A DNA stretch of 64,000 bases from Bacillota bacterium (GCA_019428945.1 JAHYJM010000001.1:28837-92836), one strand, 5' to 3'; counted from the stretch's first letter, positions 26,807-37,959 are shown. Notes: a model not told the origin generated them from the sequence alone. Program-made: numbers and translations.

Positions 26807-27037
26807 ATGGGAAAAGCCCGCTTCAACTTAAAAGTATATAATGAGAGGTGTAAAGACTGCGGTATCTGCTTTGAATTTTGCCCCAAGGATAATCTAAAAC
26901 CCGGACCTGACGGCAGCCCGGTATTTATAGAACCCGATAATTGCACCGGCTGTAAATTATGCGAGTATTTATGTCCCGATTTTGCAATACAGGTTCAAAA
27001 AATCGATCAAAATGCCGGTAAAGAAAAGGAAGAATAA
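26807..27037 (+). CDS. 2[4Fe-4S] ferredoxin, KorD/2-oxoacid:ferredoxin oxidoreductase delta-like
   Basis: ERCKDCGICFEFCPKDNL and CTGCKLCEYLCPDFAI. Confidence 0.82.
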   Translation: MGKARFNLKVYNERCKDCGICFEFCPKDNLKPGPDGSPVFIEPDNCTGCKLCEYLCPDFAIQVQKIDQNAGKEKEE

Positions 27038-27056
27038 GTTTTAGGAGTGTTTTTTA

Positions 27057-28424
27057 TTGAAACCCGAGCAATCTGCTAATTCTTACGCAATTGGTGAAGG
27101 CAAAAAATATCTGTTGATCACCTTTGGGTGTCAAATGAACGAACATGATTCTGAAGTAATCTGCTCAGTCCTCGAAAGCCTTGGCTATTCAGCTGTCCTT
27201 ACTGCAGAAGAAGCCGATCTGATTATAATCAACACCTGTGCTGTCAGACAGAAACCAGAAGATAAAGTAACATCTCTGTTAGGTAAATATTATGCTCTTA
27301 AACAGGAAAACAAAGAACTGATCATTGCCGTTGGTGGCTGCATGACGCAGCAGGAAGAAGCTGCCCGTTATATCAGGGATCGCTTTCACCATGTAAATAT
27401 TGTATTCGGCACTCATGCGCTGCCAAGACTACCGCTTCTGTTAGAAGCAGCAATTAATTACAAGGGAACAATTATCGACATAGATGAAGACTACACCGGA
27501 AGAGAAGAACTTACCGCAGCCCACAGCAGTACATTTAAGGCCTGGCTTCCCGTAATCTACGGCTGCAACAACTTCTGTTCATATTGTGTTGTTCCCCATG
27601 TACGCGGCCGGGAACGCAGCAGACACGGAGAAGACATTCTTAAGGAAGCAAAATCACTTGCGGCGCGGGGCTACCTTGAACTAACCCTGCTTGGCCAGAA
27701 TGTAAACTCATACGGTCAGGATTTAGCCGGTGATTATACTTTTGCCGGTCTCCTTCGAGATATGAATTATGTAGAGGGACTCAAAAGAATCCGCTTCATG
27801 ACATCGCATCCAAAAGATCTGTCGCCTGAATTAATCGAGGCTGTTCGCAGCGGAGATAGCATCTGTGAGCACTTTCATCTCCCCGTTCAGTCAGGCAGCA
27901 ACCGAATCCTGAAAAATATGAACCGCGGCTACAGTCGTGAGCATTATATAAAGCTTGTAAATATGATCAAGGATTCAATTCCCGGCGTTTCTATTACTTC
28001 AGATATCATAGTGGGCTTTCCCGGCGAAAGTGAAGAGGATTTTCAGGCTACCCTGGATCTCCTGAAAACAGTAAGGTTCGACAATGCTTTTTCATTTATT
28101 TACTCTCCGCGAAAAAATACCACTGCCGCAGCTATGAGGGAACAGCTCAGCCACGGCGAAAAAGAAGAAAGACTGCAGCGTTTAAATGAAGTTCAGCACG
28201 CAATCAGCAGCGAGCTGAATCTGCAGTTGGAAGGCAGCACTGTTGAAGTTCTTGTTGAGGGCCCCAGTAAGAATAATATTGATATGCAAACCGGAAGAAC
28301 CAGAACTAACAAGCTTGTACACTTTCCGGGATCTTCTGATTTAACTGGAAAATTAGTCAATATCAATATCAGTGAAGCAAAAACCTGGAATCTGGCAGGA
28401 GTGCTTGAAGGAGAGAATAGTTGA
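27057..28424 (+). CDS. miaB: tRNA-2-methylthio-N6-dimethylallyladenosine synthase
   Basis: TFGCQMNEHDSE; YGCNNFCSYCVVPHVRGRERS; LPVQSGSNRILKNMNRGYSREHY; TTG start. Confidence 0.95.
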   Translation: MKPEQSANSYAIGEGKKYLLITFGCQMNEHDSEVICSVLESLGYSAVLTAEEADLIIINTCAVRQKPEDKVTSLLGKYYALKQENKELIIAVGGCMTQQEEAARYIRDRFHHVNIVFGTHALPRLPLLLEAAINYKGTIIDIDEDYTGREELTAAHSSTFKAWLPVIYGCNNFCSYCVVPHVRGRERSRHGEDILKEAKSLAARGYLELTLLGQNVNSYGQDLAGDYTFAGLLRDMNYVEGLKRIRFMTSHPKDLSPELIEAVRSGDSICEHFHLPVQSGSNRILKNMNRGYSREHYIKLVNMIKDSIPGVSITSDIIVGFPGESEEDFQATLDLLKTVRFDNAFSFIYSPRKNTTAAAMREQLSHGEKEERLQRLNEVQHAISSELNLQLEGSTVEVLVEGPSKNNIDMQTGRTRTNKLVHFPGSSDLTGKLVNINISEAKTWNLAGVLEGENS

Positions 28425-31054
28425 ACCGGACCAGCCCAATGATGGAGCAGTACAAAAAAATTAAAGAACAGCATCCTGATAAGCTGTTAATGTTTCAGGT
28501 GGGCGATTTTTATGAACTCTTTTTCGGCGATGCCGAACTTGGTGCAAGAGAAATGGAAATTGCTCTGACCTCAAGAGGCATCGATAATGAAAATCCGATT
28601 CCATTGGCAGGCGTGCCGATCCATGCAGCTGACACATACTTAAATAAGCTTTTGGCCAAGGGTTTTAAAGTTGTTATATGTGACCAGGTAGAGAACTCTT
28701 CACAGGCAACAGGTTTAGTTCGTCGCGAAATCACCAGGATTCTAACTCCGGGAACTATTACAGATCCGGAAATGCTGGATGAGGGACGCAATAATTATTT
28801 AATGGTAATTCTTCGCTCACAGGAAGAAAAATATGGTTTAGCTGCGCTTGATATATCCACAGGTGATTTCAGGGTTACCGAATTTAAGGGAGACGATTCA
28901 TATGATTTAATCCTTGATGAAATCAGGCGTCTTCAACCTTCAGAAATACTTTGCAGTTCCAGTGATCTTGAAAAATCTTTACGGACTACTTTAAACGCAT
29001 TTAACAGCGCCCTGATCGAAACCCTGCCGGTTATACCCGATATTAAAGAGACAGAAGAACTGATTAAAAAACATTGGAATAACAATATTTGGGAAGCACT
29101 ATCGCTGGACAGTTATCCCCTGGCCGCTTCTGCCGGCGCTGCCGCGCTAATTTATCTTGAACTTCTTCAGCAGCTTCCGCCGGCAGTCAATCATTTTCAC
29201 AATATCGAACTTTATTTCAGCAAGAAAAATATGATCATTGACAGCATAACCAACCGTAACCTCGAACTGACTCAATCACTGCGAACCGGAGGCAGACAGG
29301 GCAGCCTGCTTGGACTTTCAGATCGCTGCATGACTGGAATGGGCAGAAGACTGCTTAAACGCTGGATCGACCAGCCTCTACTTGACAAAAGCCAGATTGA
29401 AGAAAGATTTGATGCAGTTGAAGAACTTGTCGGAAAACCTATTCCGAGAAAAAATTTGCGCAAAAAACTTGATGATATTTTTGATCTGGAAAGATTTTGC
29501 AGCAGATTAACCTATCAACGTATTAACGCCAGGGACCTCGTTGCCTTAAAAAACACAATCAGGCTGATCCGGCCCCTGAAAGATATACTCTCGGAACTTA
29601 ATGCCCCTAAACTGAAAAATATAAATGTCAATCTTCCGCCATTTGAAGATTTGGCCTTAAAAATTGAATCAGCGCTGGTTAGCGATCCACCGATGACAAT
29701 TAAAGAAGGCGGCTTGTTCAGAGAGGGTTATCATGAAGAGGTAGACCGGTTGAACAAATTGTCAAGTGACAGTGGGAACCTGCTTTTGGAATATGAACAA
29801 AATGAACGCAGACGCACAGGTATAAAAACTCTGAAGGTAGGCTACAACCGCAATTTTGGTTACTTCATGGAAATTACCAAAACAAACCTGAATTATGTAC
29901 CACCGGACTATAACCGCAAGCAAACACTGGTTAATGCTGAACGCTTTACAACAGAATATCTGCAGCAGATGGAAGAGCAGGTTACCGGAGCCAGGGACAA
30001 ACTAGCCCAACTGGAATATAAACTATTTGAGGAGTTAAGGAATCATGTTTTATCATTTGCCGAAGATTTGCTTGACGCCGCATACCAGGTAGCTCTCCTT
30101 GACGTAATCCAGGGTTTAGCCGAAACAGCAGAAAACCATCACTACTGTCGCCCGGAATTTTCAGAAAACCGTGAAATGATCATAAAACAGGCCCGCCACC
30201 CTGTTGTAGAGCAGCTTGCCTGTGAAAGATTCGTTCCCAATGATCTGATTATGAATAATCGCCATTTTCTTCTCTTAATTACCGGACCAAATATGGCAGG
30301 AAAAAGCACTTACATTCGCAGCGCCGCCCTGATTGCAATCATGGCTCAAATCGGTTCTTTCGTTCCGGCTGAATCAGCCTTAATGCCGCTTTTCGACAGG
30401 GTGTTTGCCCGGGTGGGCGCAAGTGACGATCTAAGCAGTGGCCACAGCACTTTCATGGTTGAAATGCAGGAAACCGCGGTAATCCTAAAAGAAGCCACAA
30501 TCGACAGCCTTGTAATCCTTGATGAAATAGGCAGGGGAACAAGCACATATGATGGTATGAGCATTGCCCGCGGGGTTATTGAATATATTTGTAATAAAGT
30601 AAAAGCAAAAACCCTTTTTTCAACCCATTATCATGAACTGACCAGACTGGAAGGCGAGCTGTCCGGAGTCAGAAATTATACCATGGCAGTAAAAGAAAAG
30701 GGCAAAGAGGTAATTTTTCTGAGGCAGATAGTCCCCGGCAAAGCTGATAAAAGTTACGGGATTAATGTCGCCCGCCTGGCCGGAGTCCCGCCGGAAGTGC
30801 TCTTCAGGGCAGAAGCATATCTCTTTGAACTTGAGCTGGCTGCATCCACAGCTGCCGAACAACAGTTAAGTTTACTTCCTATGGTTTCAGAGCCCCTCAG
30901 TGATCACAGATTTGAACTCGAACTAATCGAGCAAATCAGGGAGATCGATCTGAACAGGCTGACACCGTTGGAGGCAATGCAAAAACTATTTGAGCTGCAA
31001 AACAGGCTGCTTGCTGATGATAATAAGTTGGATATTGATAAAGAAGGGAAATAA
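28421..31054 (+). CDS. mutS: DNA mismatch repair protein MutS
   Basis: FQVGDFYELFFGDA; GPNMAGKSTYIRS; LDEIGRGTSTYDGMSIA. Confidence 0.97.
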   Translation: MNRTSPMMEQYKKIKEQHPDKLLMFQVGDFYELFFGDAELGAREMEIALTSRGIDNENPIPLAGVPIHAADTYLNKLLAKGFKVVICDQVENSSQATGLVRREITRILTPGTITDPEMLDEGRNNYLMVILRSQEEKYGLAALDISTGDFRVTEFKGDDSYDLILDEIRRLQPSEILCSSSDLEKSLRTTLNAFNSALIETLPVIPDIKETEELIKKHWNNNIWEALSLDSYPLAASAGAAALIYLELLQQLPPAVNHFHNIELYFSKKNMIIDSITNRNLELTQSLRTGGRQGSLLGLSDRCMTGMGRRLLKRWIDQPLLDKSQIEERFDAVEELVGKPIPRKNLRKKLDDIFDLERFCSRLTYQRINARDLVALKNTIRLIRPLKDILSELNAPKLKNINVNLPPFEDLALKIESALVSDPPMTIKEGGLFREGYHEEVDRLNKLSSDSGNLLLEYEQNERRRTGIKTLKVGYNRNFGYFMEITKTNLNYVPPDYNRKQTLVNAERFTTEYLQQMEEQVTGARDKLAQLEYKLFEELRNHVLSFAEDLLDAAYQVALLDVIQGLAETAENHHYCRPEFSENREMIIKQARHPVVEQLACERFVPNDLIMNNRHFLLLITGPNMAGKSTYIRSAALIAIMAQIGSFVPAESALMPLFDRVFARVGASDDLSSGHSTFMVEMQETAVILKEATIDSLVILDEIGRGTSTYDGMSIARGVIEYICNKVKAKTLFSTHYHELTRLEGELSGVRNYTMAVKEKGKEVIFLRQIVPGKADKSYGINVARLAGVPPEVLFRAEAYLFELELAASTAAEQQLSLLPMVSEPLSDHRFELELIEQIREIDLNRLTPLEAMQKLFELQNRLLADDNKLDIDKEGK

Positions 31055-31059
31055 TTCTC

Positions 31060-32850
31060 TTGGTAAAAATCAAAATTCTCGATAAAGATACGGCTGAACA
31101 GATTGCCGCCGGTGAAGTAATTGAAAACCCCTCCTCGGTAGTTAAGGAACTTGTTGAAAACGCCCTTGATGCCGGCTCAACGAGAATAGAGGTTGTCCTC
31201 GACGAGGGTGGTAAAAAGTTGATAACAGTTACAGATAACGGTCATGGAATGGCACCTGCGGATCTCGCCCTTGCTTTTCAACGTTTTGCCACCAGTAAAT
31301 TAAACAGCTTTGACGATCTCAGCAGGCTGAAAAGTCTTGGATTCAGGGGAGAAGCGCTGCCAAGTATAGCGGCGGTATCGAGAATTAAAGTTACTGCGAG
31401 AGCAGAAAATTCTATTTCAGCCTCAGCAATAAGCCTTTCCGGTGGTAAAATAACGGAACAAATTGAAACCGGAGCCCCTTACGGCACCAGGGTGGAGGTA
31501 TCTGACCTTTTCTATAATACACCAGGGCGCTTAAAATTTCTTCGCGCGGCTATGTTTGAGACATCAAGGATCAGTACGTTGCTGACAGAAATTGCTCTCG
31601 CTAATCCCGGTGTATCATTTGATCTGAAAAGCAAAGGGAGAACTCTTTTCCGCTCAGCCGGTGACGGAAACCTACTACATACCATCGGTTCTGTATATGG
31701 AAATGAAACAGCCGGGGAAATGCAGGAATTAAACCGAGTTGATAAAGAATCAGGTGCTTCTGTATCAGGTTACACCTCTGCTCCTCACACGACCAGATCA
31801 TCAAGAAAATGGATTACAATCGTAGTTAACGGACGCCTGATAAAAAATGCTATGCTTGTCAATGCAATTGAAAGAGCCTATGGGGATCTTCTGCCTGTAA
31901 GGCGCCACCCCATAACAATTTTGCATATTAATCTGCCTCCCCACACAATTGATGTAAATGTTCATCCGGCAAAAACTGAAATCAGATTTGAGCACCCCGA
32001 AACAGCTAAAAACCTGGTTTACAAGGCAGTAAAAAACACCTTACAGAGTTCTTCAAATCTCCCTTCATGGCCGGAAAGCATTTCTGAATCAGGTTTTAAA
32101 AGCGCTGATCAGTTGGATCAGTTAAATATGATCAGGGAAAGCAGTTTTTCCGGTATCCCCTTCAAATACGAATTGTTTTTGAAAAAGAACCGGGGAAGCG
32201 CGGAAGATATAGATTATCAACCTGAACCGGAGAGAGACTGCCCTGAAAGACTGAATGAAGCAGGCTCCTGCCGTTTAATCGGACAATACCTGAACAGTTA
32301 CCTTGTTGTACAAAGGGATGATAACCTTCTGTTGATAGATCAACACGCTGCTCATGAAAGAGTAATTTATCACCGCCTGTCCACAGAGGATAATATAAAA
32401 GGCAAAACCGGTAGTTCACAGCTAACCATACCTCTGACAATTGAACTGCCACCAAAGTGGCGCCAAAAAGCTTTGGATATTTTGCCTGATCTGAAAAATT
32501 TCGGCTTTGAAATAGAACCGCTTGGAGAAGACAGCTATGTTGTAAGAGCTGTGCCTTTTATGCTAAAAAGCAACCCGGGCAGCTCAGAAATATACGATAT
32601 GCTGGAAAAACTTTTCGAAACAGAAGAAATAGATGAAGTTACAACAAAAGATATTGTAAGCAAAACTGTCGCCTGCCACCGTTCTGTTAAAGCAAAACAA
32701 AAACTGGCCTGGGAAGAAATGCTGGAACTGCTCAAAAACTGGGAGAAAACCCCTAATGCGCAGTATTGTCCACATGGAAGGCCTACCGTGATCAGTTTCG
32801 ATCGCTCAAGGCTGGAAAAAGGCTTTCACCGCGGAGGTGAGCCGATTTGA
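31060..32850 (+). CDS. mutL: DNA mismatch repair protein MutL
   Basis: IAAGEVIENPSSVVKELVENALDAGS; GFRGEALPSIAAVS; DVNVHPAKTEIRF. Confidence 0.96.
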   Translation: MVKIKILDKDTAEQIAAGEVIENPSSVVKELVENALDAGSTRIEVVLDEGGKKLITVTDNGHGMAPADLALAFQRFATSKLNSFDDLSRLKSLGFRGEALPSIAAVSRIKVTARAENSISASAISLSGGKITEQIETGAPYGTRVEVSDLFYNTPGRLKFLRAAMFETSRISTLLTEIALANPGVSFDLKSKGRTLFRSAGDGNLLHTIGSVYGNETAGEMQELNRVDKESGASVSGYTSAPHTTRSSRKWITIVVNGRLIKNAMLVNAIERAYGDLLPVRRHPITILHINLPPHTIDVNVHPAKTEIRFEHPETAKNLVYKAVKNTLQSSSNLPSWPESISESGFKSADQLDQLNMIRESSFSGIPFKYELFLKKNRGSAEDIDYQPEPERDCPERLNEAGSCRLIGQYLNSYLVVQRDDNLLLIDQHAAHERVIYHRLSTEDNIKGKTGSSQLTIPLTIELPPKWRQKALDILPDLKNFGFEIEPLGEDSYVVRAVPFMLKSNPGSSEIYDMLEKLFETEEIDEVTTKDIVSKTVACHRSVKAKQKLAWEEMLELLKNWEKTPNAQYCPHGRPTVISFDRSRLEKGFHRGGEPI

Positions 32851-33842
32851 TCCATACCGTTAAATCTATAAGCTCAATCCCCCTGGTAATTCTGGCAGGA
32901 CCAACTGCCATCGGGAAATCAACCCTGGCAATGAAGCTTGCAAAAAAACTTTACACAGATATTATTAGCGCTGATTCAGCTCAGGTTTACCGCGATCTTA
33001 ATATAGGCACAGCCAAACCATCTGTAAAAGAACAGAAAGAGATAAAACATCACCTGCTTGATCTTATCAACCCTGATCAACAGTTCAGCGCTGCCGATTT
33101 TCAAAAAGCAGCAGGAGAAACGATACATAATTTGTGGAACTCAGGCAAGCTGCCTCTGATGGTGGGAGGCACAGGTTTATACATCCGGGCAGTTACTGAC
33201 TGCTATGCATTCGGTAAAAAGAGATCGTCGGCAGCATTAAGAGATTCACTGAATAAAGAAGCCGATCTGGTAGGTCTTGATCAGATCTATATAAAACTGA
33301 AAGAAGTTGATCCCGATGCAGCACTTAAAATCCACCCAAACGACAGACGCAGGATTATCAGAGCTCTTGAAGTTTATAATCTTGAAGGGCGGCCTATTTC
33401 AAAGCAGGCAGCAGAAACAGAACCGGATACATCGCCATACGATTGTTATTTTTACTGCCTTACAATGGAGAGAGAAAAACTTTATAAACGCATAGAAAAC
33501 CGGGTTGATACGATGATCGAGAAGGGTTTCCTCGACGAAGTTAAAACACTCAGACAGGATGGCTACAGCTGCGATACACCAGGGATGCAAATACTCGGCT
33601 ATCGCCAGCTATGTAACTATCTTCAGGGAAACGCAAGCTGGGATGAGACTGTCAGCGAAATTAAAAAAGAAACCAGAAATCTTGCCAAGAGGCAGCTCAC
33701 ATGGTTTCGCCGTCTTAAAAATATTAAATGGATAGAAATCAGCGGTGAAAAAGATTTTGAAAAGGAATTAAATGCTGCTTTAGAAATTATTTACGCTGAA
33801 GTGAAGGAACTTATACCATCACAGGCGAATAATACTTTCTAA
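32847..33842 (+). CDS. miaA: tRNA dimethylallyltransferase
   Basis: LAGPTAIGKSTLAMKLAKKL; ISADSAQVYRDLNIGTAKPS; VGGTGLYIRAV. Confidence 0.96.
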   Translation: MIHTVKSISSIPLVILAGPTAIGKSTLAMKLAKKLYTDIISADSAQVYRDLNIGTAKPSVKEQKEIKHHLLDLINPDQQFSAADFQKAAGETIHNLWNSGKLPLMVGGTGLYIRAVTDCYAFGKKRSSAALRDSLNKEADLVGLDQIYIKLKEVDPDAALKIHPNDRRRIIRALEVYNLEGRPISKQAAETEPDTSPYDCYFYCLTMEREKLYKRIENRVDTMIEKGFLDEVKTLRQDGYSCDTPGMQILGYRQLCNYLQGNASWDETVSEIKKETRNLAKRQLTWFRRLKNIKWIEISGEKDFEKELNAALEIIYAEVKELIPSQANNTF

Positions 33843-33870
33843 AGCAACAGAAATGAAGGGAGCCAGATAG

Positions 33871-34143
33871 ATGAAAGGCATGATCAATTTACAGGATACT
33901 TTTCTTAACCAGGCTCGCAAAGAAAATATGTTAACCACAGTTTTCCTGATAAACGGCTATCAGATAAAAGGTGTTGTCCGCAGTTTTGATAATTTTACTA
34001 TACTTCTTGAAGTGGAAGGTAAACAACAGTTGGTTTACAAACATGCTGTTTCGACGATCATTCCCATGCGCAATATCAACCTGAGAACATCTGACAACGA
34101 TGATTCCGGCGATGATGAGGAATCCCCGGAAGAATCGCTTTAG
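33871..34143 (+). CDS. hfq: RNA chaperone Hfq
   Basis: [57 protein letters not shown]; miaA-hfq-hflX synteny; acidic C-tail. Confidence 0.96.
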   Translation: MKGMINLQDTFLNQARKENMLTTVFLINGYQIKGVVRSFDNFTILLEVEGKQQLVYKHAVSTIIPMRNINLRTSDNDDSGDDEESPEESL

Positions 34144-34168
34144 AACTATCCCATATTTCCTGAATAGA

Positions 34169-34196
34169 GACACTTAAGCAGAAGTGTCTTTTTTCT
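34169..34196 (+). terminator. Intrinsic terminator after hfq
   Basis: GACACTT-AAGCAG-AAGTGTC followed by TTTTTTCTT. Confidence 0.8.
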
Positions 34197-34251
34197 TATT
34201 ACTTACTGATATAAACTTTTCAATAAAGATATGTAACGGAGATTAATTATT

Positions 34252-35523
34252 ATGGAGGATAACCTGATCAATAAGGAAAATGAAAAAGCAATCCTTGTCG
34301 GGCTCGATCTCGGAGCAGTGGGAGATGATTTTGAGCGGTCGTTGGAAGAACTCGCCCTGCTCGCTGATACAGCAGGCGCCGACGTTGTCGACCGCGTGGT
34401 TCAAAACCGTAACAGCCCTGACAAGACATACTACATCGGCAAGGGTAAGGTGGAAGAGTTGGCTGCATCAATTAAAATGCGTGACGCCGACCTCGTTATT
34501 TTTAATGACGAGCTTTCACCATCACAGATTCGCAACCTGGACAGGATGATTGAAGCAAAGGTCATAGACAGGACAGCGCTTATATTAGATATTTTTGCCA
34601 GACGAGCTCTGTCAAAAGAGGGAAAGCACCAGGTAGAACTGGCCCAACTCCATTACCTGCTGCCACGCCTGATTGGTCTTGGCAATCAACTTTCCCGTCT
34701 CGGCGGAGGTATCGGCACCAGGGGGCCGGGAGAAACCCAGCTTGAAGTCGATAGAAGGGTTATCCGCAAAAGAATTAGCGATCTGAAAAAGGAAATTTTG
34801 CTGCTGCGCAAACACCGCAGCCTGCACCGTCAAAGGCGAAAGCGCAACCAGTGCCATGTAATATCACTTGTCGGCTATACAAACGCGGGGAAATCAACCC
34901 TTTTAAACGCTCTTACTGGTGCAGACCTTTACACAGAAGATAAACTTTTTGCAACACTGGATCCCACAGTACGTCGCGGTTCTTTAAACGGGGGACAGGT
35001 AGCTTTATTTACAGATACCGTCGGTTTTATTGAAAAGCTTCCCAAACAGCTTGTAACAGCATTTCAGGCCACTCTGGAAGAGATTGCCGCTGCCGATATA
35101 CTGCTGCATGTGGTCGATATTAGTCACAAAGACCATTTGAGGCAGATAAGAGTTGTGCGTGAACATCTCAGTAAAATTGATCCTGATTACTATATGAGGG
35201 AGATTCTTGTTTTCAATAAAGTTGACAGGGTAGAAGAGGGCGCGGACACACTTTACCTGGCCAGAGAGTTTCCAAGTTCAGTATTTATTTCTGCTTTAGA
35301 AAATAAAGGGCTGGAAGAGCTGAAGGAACAGATTATCACTTTCATCCGCGAGCAGCGCTCTGCTATTCATATTTATCTACCTTATAGTGAGGGAAAGTTG
35401 TTATCACAACTGCAGGAGCAGGGAGATATAGCAAGCATTGAGTATAAACCTGATTACCTTGAAATTAAAGCTGCTGTAAATGCCGACCTGGCGCGAAAGT
35501 TCGATAATTATATCAAACCTTAA
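34252..35523 (+). CDS. hflX: GTPase HflX
   Basis: [57 protein letters not shown]. Confidence 0.95.
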   Translation: MEDNLINKENEKAILVGLDLGAVGDDFERSLEELALLADTAGADVVDRVVQNRNSPDKTYYIGKGKVEELAASIKMRDADLVIFNDELSPSQIRNLDRMIEAKVIDRTALILDIFARRALSKEGKHQVELAQLHYLLPRLIGLGNQLSRLGGGIGTRGPGETQLEVDRRVIRKRISDLKKEILLLRKHRSLHRQRRKRNQCHVISLVGYTNAGKSTLLNALTGADLYTEDKLFATLDPTVRRGSLNGGQVALFTDTVGFIEKLPKQLVTAFQATLEEIAAADILLHVVDISHKDHLRQIRVVREHLSKIDPDYYMREILVFNKVDRVEEGADTLYLAREFPSSVFISALENKGLEELKEQIITFIREQRSAIHIYLPYSEGKLLSQLQEQGDIASIEYKPDYLEIKAAVNADLARKFDNYIKP

Positions 35524-35587
35524 TTCAAGGCTGTCTCAAAGAATAAATTTGTGATCAGTATCTTCAGATCAAGAGGTGATAATAACA

Positions 35588-35618
35588 AAACCTGTCATAC
35601 TTTAATCCTGACAGGTTT
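35588..35618. terminator. Probable bidirectional terminator between hflX and lexA
   Basis: AAACCTGTCA - 11 nt - TGACAGGTTT between convergent genes. Confidence 0.75.
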
Positions 35619-35659
35619 CAATTATTTTAATAGAGATAAGGGCTTCTGATAATTATAAC

Positions 35660-36271
35660 TTACTGGATTTTACGGAACAGGCCGATTACCTTACCTAAAA
35701 TATCAACACTGCTTGTAATTATGGGCTCGTAGGCATCATTTTCCGGCTGCAGCCGATAACTGCCGCCATCCCGGTAAAATCGCTTTACCGTAGCTTCATC
35801 TTCAAGCAAAACAGCTACAATTTCACCGTCATCAGCGGTATTCTGCTGCCTGATATAAACATAATCGCCATCATTGATTCCTGCGTTAATCATGCTCATT
35901 CCGGAAATCTGCAATACAAAACAATCTTCCTCAGATGCCAGATGGTCCGGTATGGGAAAATAACCTTCAAGGTTCTCCTCAGCAAGAACAGGAGATCCGG
36001 CAGTAATTCTGCCAATCATGGGAGCAAATGAACACTTCATTTCAGGATTGCCTTCAGGATCTCTTAACAGCTTGATTGCCCTCGGTTTTGTAGCCATCCT
36101 GGAGATATAACCTTTACTTTCAAGTATGTCGAGATATCCATGAACTGTGGCTGTAGAACTTATGCCGAGAGCTTTGCCGATTTCACGGACAGATGGCGGA
36201 TAATTACAACGTGCTACTTCCTGTTCAATGAATTTCAGGACTCGTTTTTGTTTTTCCGTCAGCTGCTCCAA
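35660..36271 (-). CDS. lexA: LexA repressor
   Basis: LTEKQKRVLKFIEQEV...PPSVREIGKALGISSTATVHGYL; ITAGSPVLAEENLEGYFPIP cleavage region; serine/lysine protease motifs. Confidence 0.95.
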   Translation of the reverse strand: MEQLTEKQKRVLKFIEQEVARCNYPPSVREIGKALGISSTATVHGYLDILESKGYISRMATKPRAIKLLRDPEGNPEMKCSFAPMIGRITAGSPVLAEENLEGYFPIPDHLASEEDCFVLQISGMSMINAGINDGDYVYIRQQNTADDGEIVAVLLEDEATVKRFYRDGGSYRLQPENDAYEPIITSSVDILGKVIGLFRKIQ

Positions 36272-36354
36272 AAAATCACCCTCTTAAAGCTGTTTATTGC
36301 TGATTATAACATATCTTAATCCTGCCAACAAACTTTTGTTTGCTTTTTTACAGT

Positions 36355-37902
36355 TTACTGGTAACCATTTAGCTTCAGAAGTTTGTTTAATCCATTCAGG
36401 TAAGCCTTTACACTGGCTTCAATAATATCAGTGCTTGTTCCCCTGCCGGTGATGGTCCTGTCCTGGTAGGACATCTGAACCTGAACCTCACCAAGAGCAT
36501 CGCGCCCCTGTGTCACAGCATTAATCCGATAATTTTCCAGGCCGATGCTCAACCCGGTTATCTTGTTAATTGCATTGTAGGCAGCATCGATCGGACCACT
36601 GCCGATAGCTACCTCTTCAACAATGCTGTCGTCGTCTTTCCTGAGCCGAATGACAGCCGCCGGTATGCTTTTACTGCCGCTGATCGTCTGCATGTAGTCA
36701 AGCTTGTACCTCGGCTCTGTAAATGAGAGGTGATCGAGAACCAGGGCTTCAAGGTCTTCAGGGTAAACCTCTTTCTTTTTATCTGCCAGATTCACAAAGT
36801 GTTCATATATCTTTTCAAGTTGTTCACTATCCAGCGAAAAACCGAGCTTCTTAAGTTGATCAAGAACTGCATGCCGGCCGGAACGTGCAGTGAGGCACAT
36901 CTGGGCCGCTTTCCCGCCAATAAGTTCAGCATCAATAATTTCATATGTTTCCTTGTTCTTCAAAATACCATCCTGATGAATACCCGAAGAGTGAGCGAAG
37001 GCGTTCAGGCCGACAACTGCCTTATTCGAAGGTATTGAAATCCTCGTAAGCTTGCTGACAAGCCTGCTAGTTCTGTAAATCTCCGGAAAATTAAGATCAG
37101 TATAGTAGGGAAAATGATTTCCACGGATTCGCAGGGCTACTGCAATTTCTTCAAGCGCAGCATTACCGGCTCTTTCACCGATACCATTAATGTTACACTC
37201 AATCTGCCTGGCGCCATGCTTAACCGCCTCGAGGGAGTTCGCAACAGCAAGACCGAGGTCATTATGGCAGTGCACACTTAGAATAACCTTATCAATCCCT
37301 GCTACATTCTCACGCAACCTTTTGATCATAGCCCCAAATTCTTCAGGTACTGCATAACCAACAGTATCGGGTATATTAATTACAGTCGCTCCGGCCTTGA
37401 TAACCGCTTCTAAAAGCTCAAAAAGATATTCATCCCTTGCTCTTGTTGCATCTTCCGGTGAATACTCTACATCACTGCAGTATTTTTTTGCATACTTAAC
37501 CGCTTCAACTCCCTGTTCAAGAAGAAGAGCCGGATCTTTTTTCAGTTTATGCTCCATATGGATATCAGAAGCGCCAAGAAACACATGCAGCCTGGGTCGT
37601 TTTGCCTCCTTGACGGCTTCCCAGGCAGCATCAATATCGCCCTGAACAGCCCTGGCAAGCGCACAGATAACCGGACCATCTATCTGTCTTGATATCGCCT
37701 GAACCGCCTTTTTTTCACCGGGTGACGATATGGGAAAACCGGCTTCAATTACATCTACGTTAAGCCGCGCCAACTGCCTGGCCACTTCTATTTTTTCTTC
37801 GTAATTTAATCTTGCCCCCGGTGTTTGTTCACCATCTCGCAAAGTACTGTCAAATAAAAATATTTTTTCTGCCTTTTCTGGTTGAATAAACTTATCGGTC
37901 AT
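36355..37902 (-). CDS. leuA: 2-isopropylmalate synthase
   Basis: FDSTLRDGEQTPGARLNYEEK; SVHCHNDLGLAVANSLEAV; GIGERAGNAALEEI; C-terminal regulatory domain; start set after GGAGGTTTTAAAA. Confidence 0.95.
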   Translation of the reverse strand: MTDKFIQPEKAEKIFLFDSTLRDGEQTPGARLNYEEKIEVARQLARLNVDVIEAGFPISSPGEKKAVQAISRQIDGPVICALARAVQGDIDAAWEAVKEAKRPRLHVFLGASDIHMEHKLKKDPALLLEQGVEAVKYAKKYCSDVEYSPEDATRARDEYLFELLEAVIKAGATVINIPDTVGYAVPEEFGAMIKRLRENVAGIDKVILSVHCHNDLGLAVANSLEAVKHGARQIECNINGIGERAGNAALEEIAVALRIRGNHFPYYTDLNFPEIYRTSRLVSKLTRISIPSNKAVVGLNAFAHSSGIHQDGILKNKETYEIIDAELIGGKAAQMCLTARSGRHAVLDQLKKLGFSLDSEQLEKIYEHFVNLADKKKEVYPEDLEALVLDHLSFTEPRYKLDYMQTISGSKSIPAAVIRLRKDDDSIVEEVAIGSGPIDAAYNAINKITGLSIGLENYRINAVTQGRDALGEVQVQMSYQDRTITGRGTSTDIIEASVKAYLNGLNKLLKLNGYQ

Positions 37903-37959
37903 TTTTAAAACCTCCAATTTAAATAGTTCGTATTAAATCTGGAGTGGGGGAGAGCCAAA

